From Rufibacter immobilis (GTDB lineage: Bacteria > Bacteroidota > Bacteroidia > Cytophagales > Hymenobacteraceae): DNA of 64,000 bases. The translations under genes and the position numbers were made by a program. Location of the stretch: positions 248,001 to 312,000 of the forward strand of contig NZ_RJJE01000017.1 of assembly GCF_003721565.1 (NCBI RefSeq), read 5' to 3'. Below, piece by piece: positions 58,085 through 64,000 of this stretch; position 1 is the first letter of the stretch; each line of letters begins with the position of its first letter. The notes below the pieces were generated by a model that ran no database searches, had not been told where the DNA came from, and saw nothing but the letters and a program-made list of their open reading frames with translations.

Positions 58085-59656
58085 TCAGGCTACAGTATAT
58101 TGTGTCTTAAAGGGATTCTCTGGTTTAACCAACAATACTTTCTCCCGTTCTACAATCACAGACCCGGGAGTGGCGCCCTTGGGTTTCCGTACGTACTTCT
58201 TAGGTGTATAGAGCACTGGGCAGAGGCTATCATTTTTCCGTTTGGAGTAGAAGGCAGCCAACTGGGCCGCGGCTTCAATGACGGGCGTAGGAAAGCTTTT
58301 GCCAGCTTGAAACTTAATGACAACATGAGACCCCGGAACATCTTTGGCATGCAGCCAGAGATCATCTTTGTGGGTATGCTTTAGCGTTAGTTTGTCGTTG
58401 GCTTTGGCATTTTTCCCAACTAAAATTTTAAAACCCATTGTCTCAAACGTATGGTAAGGCAGGTCTACCTGGGCAACTGCTTGCGTTGGGGCATGTTGCT
58501 TCAAAAACTGTCTCAGTTGGTTGGCCGTTTCCAGTGTCTCCAGTTCTTGTAACAACTGTGAAAGGCGTTCTACCTCGGCTTCTTTACGGGCAGCCCGTTC
58601 CTCCAAGAGCTGCAGCTCTATTTTCTGGTTTTTAGCCTTTTTGTACAGGCGTTCGGCGGTCTTCTGAGGCGTTTCTGTGCTCTGTAACTTAATCAGACGA
58701 ATGGTGTCTTGGTAAAAGTCATAGAGCTCCACTTCTTTGCTCCCGGGCGGGATGTTAGTAAGGTTAGCCATGATCACATCGGCGGTTTGGGAGTAAGGGG
58801 TGCCATGGTGCCAATGTTCTAACTGCTCCTGTATCTGCCACCAAATTTTCTGCGCCCCATCCAGTTGCTTTGTCAGCTGCTTATGGGCTGCTGCGTAATT
58901 CTTCTGAAAATACTCCTGTGCACGATACTGTAGTACAAAGGCATTCAGTGCAGAGATAGGATCCTGATAAGTCTCCAGAGTTTCGCCAACAGGCAGCAGC
59001 GAAAGACGTAACATTTTGTCTTTCTGCACCAGGTAGTAGCAGGTAGGGTTCTCCAGCACTTGGAGCATGACCTGCACCAAATCCCATTGCTGCTGGATCT
59101 CCATGGATGCAAAGCCGTTCTCTAGCAAGTACAGCCAAGGAAGGTCACCTAAGGTGGGAAGGAGCTTTCTAAGGCTTTCAGGAGCTTTAAAAAAGGCCTC
59201 CTTGTCCAGATGCCACGCCTGATCCATCTGCTGGTAGTCCAGGTTGAGGTCTTTAGCCAGCTTCTTGTGGAATAGCTCTACCGGCTGGTCTTCCACGTAG
59301 AGGACCACATTTGACCTGTTCCCGAACAGCTTGAACAGCAGCACTCGCTGATTGCTGAACGTGATGTAGAAACTACGTTCCTGCCGGTGCGCACGTACCT
59401 CCAACACTTCCTCCCCCACCAGAGGAACAAAAAGATCTACTGAATTCTGCCGGGCTCTGTTGAAGGTCTGCGGAAACTGCAGGCTGGAAAAAGTGGAGGT
59501 CTGGATGGTCTTAATGTAAAACTCCTGCTCTTTTTTGCAGAACGCCAGCATTAACTCATCCTTTTCTTGACTGAAAGCCGCTTGTAGCGTAAAGCCACGC
59601 AGAAGCCCATCTAGCTGGGTCGCTAACTGCCGGATAAAGAAATAATTCTGATGCAC
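58085..59656 (-). CDS. NFACT-family RNA-binding protein (RqcH/Rqc2/FbpA-like)
   Basis: 523 residues. The N-terminal part (about 1-250) is the NFACT-N region (FKLFGNRSNVVLY resembles the MGRHSN segment of RqcH). Residues about 260-390 are helical coiled coil (RLYKKAKNQKIELQLLEERA). Residues about 410-510 are the NFACT-R domain with DDLWLHAKDVPGSHVVIK and the YTPKKYVRKPKGATPGSV end. In Bacillus, RqcH binds obstructed 50S subunits and adds C-terminal alanine tails to stalled peptides. Assignment to tail-synthesising RqcH or another NFACT subgroup is not certain. It lies 2 bp downstream of the MBL hydrolase gene in one operon. Confidence 0.92.
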   Translation of the reverse strand: MHQNYFFIRQLATQLDGLLRGFTLQAAFSQEKDELMLAFCKKEQEFYIKTIQTSTFSSLQFPQTFNRARQNSVDLFVPLVGEEVLEVRAHRQERSFYITFSNQRVLLFKLFGNRSNVVLYVEDQPVELFHKKLAKDLNLDYQQMDQAWHLDKEAFFKAPESLRKLLPTLGDLPWLYLLENGFASMEIQQQWDLVQVMLQVLENPTCYYLVQKDKMLRLSLLPVGETLETYQDPISALNAFVLQYRAQEYFQKNYAAAHKQLTKQLDGAQKIWWQIQEQLEHWHHGTPYSQTADVIMANLTNIPPGSKEVELYDFYQDTIRLIKLQSTETPQKTAERLYKKAKNQKIELQLLEERAARKEAEVERLSQLLQELETLETANQLRQFLKQHAPTQAVAQVDLPYHTFETMGFKILVGKNAKANDKLTLKHTHKDDLWLHAKDVPGSHVVIKFQAGKSFPTPVIEAAAQLAAFYSKRKNDSLCPVLYTPKKYVRKPKGATPGSVIVEREKVLLVKPENPFKTQYTVA

Positions 59657-59658
59657 GC

Positions 59659-60420
59659 TTATAAGCTAATGGAAAGCCCGTCATAGGCCAGTTTCACATA
59701 GGGAGGCAGTTCTTTCTCCACCTCGCGGTGCTGGCCTAGGAGATGACTTATATGGGTTAAATATGCCTGTTCAGGAGCTAGTTCGTCTAATACCGCCAGC
59801 GCTTCTGAGAGGGAGAAATGGGAAATATGAGGTTCTTTCCTGAGGGCATTCAGGACTACTACCCGAGAACCTTTTATTTTCTCCTTCTCCTCAGGAGAAA
59901 TGAAATTGGCGTCCGTGATGTAGGTGAAATCCCCGAATCTAAACCCGAAGACCGGTAACTGGTGGTGTAGAACATGAATGGGAGTAACCGGAACCCCCTG
60001 GGCCAGAAAAGGTTCGTTCTGGATGGGATGAAGCTCTACTTTAGGAACGCCCGGATACGTATGGTTTGTGAAAATATAACTGAATTCCTGCTGTAACTGC
60101 TTGAGCACACGTGGATCTGCGTACAGGGGCATGTCAATGTGCTGCATGAAATTGAAAGCCCGTATGTCATCCATGCCAGCCGTATGGTCTTTGTGCTCAT
60201 GGGTGAAGAGGACAGCATCCACGCGTTTTACCCGTTCACGCAGCATCTGTTGCCTGAAATCGGGGCCAGAGTCTATAACCAGATTTTTACCGTCTGTTTC
60301 TACCAGAATGGAGACCCGCAAGCGCTTGTCACGGTAATCTAAAGAACGGCAAACCTCACATTCACACCCAATGACGGGTACTCCCTGTGAGGTGCCTGTT
60401 CCTAAGAAAGTGATTTTCAC
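59659..60420 (-). CDS. PhnP-like MBL-fold hydrolase
   Basis: 253 residues of a metallo-beta-lactamase-fold phosphodiesterase-like enzyme. GTGTSQGVPVIGCECEVC near the N-terminus is the PhnP-type start, FTHEHKDHTAGMDDIRAFN gives the metal-binding HxHxDH, and the later HVLHHQLPVFGFRF, ITDANFI and AYLTHISHLLGQH regions complete the site. The group probably hydrolyses cyclic phosphodiesters; the exact substrate is unknown. It overlaps the small protein gene upstream by 4 bp (ATGA type) and precedes the NFACT gene by 2 bp, so the three form one operon. Confidence 0.92.
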   Translation of the reverse strand: MKITFLGTGTSQGVPVIGCECEVCRSLDYRDKRLRVSILVETDGKNLVIDSGPDFRQQMLRERVKRVDAVLFTHEHKDHTAGMDDIRAFNFMQHIDMPLYADPRVLKQLQQEFSYIFTNHTYPGVPKVELHPIQNEPFLAQGVPVTPIHVLHHQLPVFGFRFGDFTYITDANFISPEEKEKIKGSRVVVLNALRKEPHISHFSLSEALAVLDELAPEQAYLTHISHLLGQHREVEKELPPYVKLAYDGLSISL

Positions 60421-60695
60421 GCAGTGGTTATGGTTTGTTGTTTAATGGCCAAATACAGGTCCTGAGTTTCCGGACGCAGTTTGTCTGCCTGAATGTCCAC
60501 GGCTTTGAGTATTTCCACCAGACAGTTGATCTTTCCCTCCAGCGGGAAGTACTTGTTCACTACTGCAACTTTGGTGTCTTTCAAAATGCAGAAACCAGAT
60601 TTAAAAGTACCTTTCTCATACCGCAGCATGTACTCAGACTCCGCAAAAATATCTTCTAACCGGTTTAAGAATGGCCGGGTATACTTTAGCTGCAT
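60417..60695 (-). CDS. Small conserved-looking hypothetical protein
   Basis: 92 residues, soluble. MQLKYTRPFLNRLEDIFAES is helical, followed by a beta-like region (YEKGTFKSGFCILKDTKVAVVNKYFPLEGKI split by turns) and a helix. The stop overlaps the start of the MBL gene by 4 bp, strong evidence that it is translated. It lies 21 bp downstream of the response-regulator gene. Function unknown. Confidence 0.78.
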   Translation of the reverse strand: MQLKYTRPFLNRLEDIFAESEYMLRYEKGTFKSGFCILKDTKVAVVNKYFPLEGKINCLVEILKAVDIQADKLRPETQDLYLAIKQQTITTA

Positions 60696-60716
60696 ACGTA
60701 AGTTTAGTAGTATGTG

Positions 60717-61094
60717 CTAGTGCACGTATTCTTTCACCGTTTGCACCAGCATGTCAAAATCAAGTGGTTTAGGCAAATAGGCGTTAATGCCCGCTTCCTT
60801 GAACTGCTCAAGAGTGTAGTTGTTTGCATTACCGGTTACGGCAATGATTGGAATCTGTGCGATCTGCGGATCTTGATTGGCTCTGATCTCTTTGGTGCAC
60901 TCCATTCCGTTCTTCACCGGAATGTTTAAGTCCATAAGAATCGCGTCAATTTTCTGATCCTGCACTTTCTTTAGAACTTCCCCGCCGTTCTTAGCTGAGA
61001 CTACTTTGTAGTTCTGTAGTTCCAAAATTTTCTTCGTAAGATTCAGAATTACAGAGCTATCCTCTGCAATCAAAATGGTTTTAGACTCGGCCAT
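60717..61094 (-). CDS. Single-domain response regulator
   Basis: 125 residues, receiver only. Acidic pair in LIAEDSSVI, phospho-acceptor D55 in AILMDLNIPVKNG, Thr in IAVTGNA and Lys in YLPKPLDF. The gene lies 2 bp downstream of a hybrid kinase with its own receiver and Hpt domains, so this protein is the probable final phospho-acceptor of that relay. With no output domain it must act through protein-protein contacts. Confidence 0.94.
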   Translation of the reverse strand: MAESKTILIAEDSSVILNLTKKILELQNYKVVSAKNGGEVLKKVQDQKIDAILMDLNIPVKNGMECTKEIRANQDPQIAQIPIIAVTGNANNYTLEQFKEAGINAYLPKPLDFDMLVQTVKEYVH

Positions 61095-61096
61095 GG

Positions 61097-64000
61097 TTAG
61101 TTCGCTATGATTTTATTTCTATAGTTTGCCTTAAAAATAGTAAAACTTGACTTTAAATCAGAAAATGTATCGCCAACAAATGTCATTTTACCTTTTAAAA
61201 TATCATGTTCTAGCTCTTTAGCCAGCGTGGAAATGGTACCAAGACCCAAGGTAGAGGCAGTGCCTTTGATTTGATGCAGTGTACTTAAAATACCCTCATA
61301 ATGTTGTGCGGCTACTTCTTTTTCAGCTTCAGCCAGCAGTTCTGCGGTTTCTTCCTCAAAGTCTATGTAGAGTTGTAGGGCAAACTCATCGCCGCCAATG
61401 CTCTTCAACTGGTCTACTACTCCCATGTCCAGCATCAGTTCATCTGGGGCCGGGGCTTCTTCTGGCGTTGGGGCAGGCGTTGCGTCCTGGTTTTCAGGAG
61501 TTATGCTGTTCCCGTACCACTTGGAGATACGGTTATGTAAATCTGAGATTTTAACGGGTTTAGAGATATAGTCATCTAAGCCTTCTTTGATGAATTTCTC
61601 CGCGTCGTCTTTCATAGAGTAAGCAGTCATGGCAATGATAGGAGGACAATCAATGCCTAAAAGCTTTTTCAACTCATGGGTAGCGGTAACCCCATCCATC
61701 TCCGGCATCTGAATATCCATGAAAATCAGATCATATTGTTTCTGAGTAGCTTTTTCAATGGCCTCAAAGCCATTGGAGGCTACATCTGCAAAACAGCCCA
61801 TTCGTTCAAGCAGCTTGAGTGCTACTTTCTGGTTGATCTGGTTATCATCTACCAGAAGCAGGATGGGAGCAGGATCAAAGCTACCTATCTGGTCTAACTC
61901 TTTGGAATGCTGTAACTGCTCATTGATTTGGGTAATGTTCTCTGCGTCTTTGCAAAGGATGGTAAACCAGAACGTGCTGCCTTTGTCTGGCTGGGACTCC
62001 ACACCAATTTGTCCCCCCAGCAACTCACTTAGTTGTTTAGAGATGGCCAGCCCCAGACCGGTTCCCCCAAAGGTTTTAGAAGAAGAATTGTCTAGTTGCG
62101 TGAAGTTAGTGAACAGCAACTGTATGTCTTCTTCACTAATGCCTATGCCAGAGTCATTGACTCTGAACAGTAGCAAGTGCTTGTCTTCTTCCCCGCTTAC
62201 TCGGCTTACTTCCACGCTTACGCTGCCTTCGTTCGTAAACTTGATGGCATTAGAAGTGAGGTTAGAGAGCACCTGTAGTAAGCGAATTTCATCAGTTACA
62301 ATATACCTAGGCGTATCTTCTGAGATGGAGTAGGTAAACGTAAGGTCTTTCTGTAAGGCACGGTTGGCAAACAATGAATGAATCTTGTCCAGTACATAGA
62401 AGAGGTCAATACCGGTCTCATTGAGTTGTAATTTCCCTGCCTGTATTTTAGATAGATCCAGAATGTCATTCAGGATTTCCAGTAGAGCATCTGAAGACTT
62501 GCGTAGGGTATCTATGTAGTCAATCTGTTCTTCATTGGCAGCGCTGTGGTGCAACAGGTCAATCATACCAATGATCCCGTTCATGGGAGTGCGAAGCTCG
62601 TGGCTCATGTTGGCTAGGAACTGGTTTTTCACCTGAAGGGAATTTTCGGCAAGTTCTTTGGCTCTGATCAACTCACGTTGCGTGTCTTTCAGCTCTGTGA
62701 TATCACGGCATACGCCTTCAATGGCTATGGGTTCCTGGTCAGCGTTAAGGATAAGGCGTGAGTTGATCAAAACTTCTATCTCCTGCTGCTGGCTGGTTCT
62801 GAGGGTAGTCTCAAAGTTGCGCACACTCCTCTGGTTGAAGAGCATGTTCAAAAGGTGTTCCCGGTCCTCCGGATACACGTAAAGCTGACTCACGTTCATG
62901 CCCATGGCTTCGCTTTGGGAATATCCCAATACCTCTTGTACCGAAGGACTTATCAACTGGAAATCACCGCCAATACCGGTTTTGTAATACAGGTCCTGGA
63001 ACGATTCAAAGATCTGCCGGAATTTCTCCTCATTCTCTGCCAGGGCTAACTGGGAGATTTTCTTTTCAGTGATATCCAGGGCTATGGCCGACACATCCTC
63101 GAAGCTACCATCTTCCAGGTAAATAGGGTTCAGGAGTACCTCACGCCAGGAACTGGTCCCGTCTGGCTGGTGCAATTCAATTTCAAACTGCTGGGCCTGG
63201 CCCGCAAAAGCCGACTCATACGTCTGCTTCATGAGGTCAAAGTATTCCTGAGAAACGAAGGAGCCTACCAAATCGCTCAACAAGACACCAAAGACGGGTA
63301 AGTTCCCTGTCCAAGTGTGGATGTCGTTGGAGAAGTTCTGGTTAAACGAGGTAAGTTGGTACTGGCGGTTAATGGACCACATCAAGTGCGTTCCGCTTTC
63401 AAAGATTGCTTTGAGGCGGGCGTTCTGGATGGTGATTTGCTCTTCGTTGCGCTTCCGTTCAATGGCTAGGGCTACCTGGTTGGAGATAAAGTGCAGTATC
63501 TCAATATCAGTTTGCACATAAGCTTCTGGATTCTTATAATCTCTAACGGCAATAACCCCAATGATACGGTCGCCAATGGAGAGTGGGGAGGAAAGCATTA
63601 CTTCCGGTACCACACCGTTTACTTCAATTTTGCCTTGCTCCACTAACCGCATAAAGTCAGCCTTGGAGGCGTAGAGCGGCTTACCGGTCTGAATGATGTA
63701 CTCGGTCATGCCTAGCGAAAACGGTCTGGGAGCGGCCGGAACGTTAGAAAGCTGATCTACATAGTACACAAAGTTGATGAGATTGGTATCTTCATCATAG
63801 AGGGCGATGTAGAAGTTATGCGTCTCAATGATCTTGCTGAGCTCCCGGTGGATAGCACTGTACAAAGACGGCAAGTCTTTGGAACTGATGGCTAGGTTGG
63901 CAATGCTGTAGTACACCTTCTGCAGGCGTTCTGCTTTGATGCGATCCGTAATGTCGTGTAGAATGGCGCGGGTGGCAATGGGTTTACCGTCTTGCCAGCT
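61097..64000 (-). CDS. PAS/GAF hybrid histidine kinase with receiver and Hpt (5' end outside window)
   Basis: An open frame through position 64000, so the N-terminus is missing. The internal GTG at 63914-63916 is not the start: the codons before it encode a PAS/PAC end (DGKPIATRAILHDITDRIKA). Visible domains in order are a PAS end, GAF (about residues 30-190), two PAS domains, HisKA with the H-box FLANMSHELRTPMNGII, HATPase (NLTSNAIKF, NDSGIGI, GGTGLGLAIS), a receiver (LLLVDDNQINQ, phospho-acceptor in FMDIQMPEMDG) and a C-terminal Hpt with LHQIKGTASTLGLGTIST. It is a complete phosphorelay chain on one protein. No membrane segment is visible. The response regulator 2 bp downstream is the likely partner. 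Confidence 0.94.
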   Translation of the reverse strand, partial: SWQDGKPIATRAILHDITDRIKAERLQKVYYSIANLAISSKDLPSLYSAIHRELSKIIETHNFYIALYDEDTNLINFVYYVDQLSNVPAAPRPFSLGMTEYIIQTGKPLYASKADFMRLVEQGKIEVNGVVPEVMLSSPLSIGDRIIGVIAVRDYKNPEAYVQTDIEILHFISNQVALAIERKRNEEQITIQNARLKAIFESGTHLMWSINRQYQLTSFNQNFSNDIHTWTGNLPVFGVLLSDLVGSFVSQEYFDLMKQTYESAFAGQAQQFEIELHQPDGTSSWREVLLNPIYLEDGSFEDVSAIALDITEKKISQLALAENEEKFRQIFESFQDLYYKTGIGGDFQLISPSVQEVLGYSQSEAMGMNVSQLYVYPEDREHLLNMLFNQRSVRNFETTLRTSQQQEIEVLINSRLILNADQEPIAIEGVCRDITELKDTQRELIRAKELAENSLQVKNQFLANMSHELRTPMNGIIGMIDLLHHSAANEEQIDYIDTLRKSSDALLEILNDILDLSKIQAGKLQLNETGIDLFYVLDKIHSLFANRALQKDLTFTYSISEDTPRYIVTDEIRLLQVLSNLTSNAIKFTNEGSVSVEVSRVSGEEDKHLLLFRVNDSGIGISEEDIQLLFTNFTQLDNSSSKTFGGTGLGLAISKQLSELLGGQIGVESQPDKGSTFWFTILCKDAENITQINEQLQHSKELDQIGSFDPAPILLLVDDNQINQKVALKLLERMGCFADVASNGFEAIEKATQKQYDLIFMDIQMPEMDGVTATHELKKLLGIDCPPIIAMTAYSMKDDAEKFIKEGLDDYISKPVKISDLHNRISKWYGNSITPENQDATPAPTPEEAPAPDELMLDMGVVDQLKSIGGDEFALQLYIDFEEETAELLAEAEKEVAAQHYEGILSTLHQIKGTASTLGLGTISTLAKELEHDILKGKMTFVGDTFSDLKSSFTIFKANYRNKIIAN

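Noticed and set aside
63914-63916. GTG as the start of the hybrid kinase
   Set aside because: The frame stays open to the window end, and the 28 codons before it encode a typical PAS/PAC end, so the gene continues outside.

Overview
The window looks like a chromosomal segment from a Bacteroidota bacterium, most likely order Cytophagales and family Hymenobacteraceae (Rufibacter/Pontibacter-like). This is inferred from protein character and signals, not from a database search. The signals are two proteins with type IX secretion C-terminal tails, Bacteroidota-type promoters (TTTG/TTG, about 20 bp, then TAnnTTTG) before both tRNA genes and several other genes, almost no Shine-Dalgarno sequences, an NFACT protein, a bacterial SUI1 and an Npt-type transporter fused to HEAT repeats.

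Layout. 1-4 kb: the 5' part of a DEAD-box helicase gene (minus) and a four-gene overlapping operon around a TelA-like protein. 4-11 kb (minus): a heme A synthase, a giant CheB-CheR-PAS-histidine kinase and, directly upstream of it, a bacteriophytochrome photosensory module with no kinase of its own. 11.7-21 kb: a large T9SS-exported protein, purF, a DMT transporter, aspA and small hypotheticals. 21-29 kb: an RsbQ-like hydrolase, a histidine kinase / response regulator / response-regulator-cyclase operon, then an Npt-HEAT transporter overlapping a cyclic-nucleotide-binding protein, with an HD-domain phosphohydrolase convergent to it. This reads as a two-component-controlled cyclic-nucleotide signalling neighbourhood. 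29-43.6 kb: an accessory stretch with a TspO-like protein, a Crp-AraC double-HTH regulator, a beta-helix T9SS protein, an acyltransferase, two AraC regulators, a DHFR-like protein, an aldo/keto reductase, and an NmrA/HxlR divergent pair with visible operators. It ends at tRNA-Glu, and a decayed copy of that tRNA's 3' end lies 5.2 kb upstream. 43.8-57 kb: gap, a lipid kinase, SUI1, kdsB, a YdcF-like protein, an aldehyde dehydrogenase, an ECF sigma/anti-sigma pair (both starting with TTG), DUF2064, DUF2461, a beta-propeller protein, an amidohydrolase overlapping a PhzF protein, and tRNA-Leu. 57.5-64 kb: a small secreted protein and a minus-strand cluster of NFACT, MBL hydrolase, small protein, response regulator and a hybrid kinase that runs off the end.

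The strongest unexplained signal is a dispersed family of short palindromic elements, 24 recognised copies in 64 kb. Class II (11 copies) is a fixed 39-bp quasi-palindrome with two different arms. Class I (13 copies) has a 38-bp core in which the right arm is a copy of the left arm. In the best class I copies the perfect pairing continues 4-12 bp into flanking sequence that differs from copy to copy. The near-perfect copies all sit at gene 3' ends, where they can act as terminators. Degenerate copies sit in promoter regions and inside reading frames (amidohydrolase, YdcF-like, HD protein, end of ctaA). The pattern suggests that class II elements are converted to class I by fold-back (template-switch) copying, and that some copies have become coding, as in Rickettsia palindromic elements.
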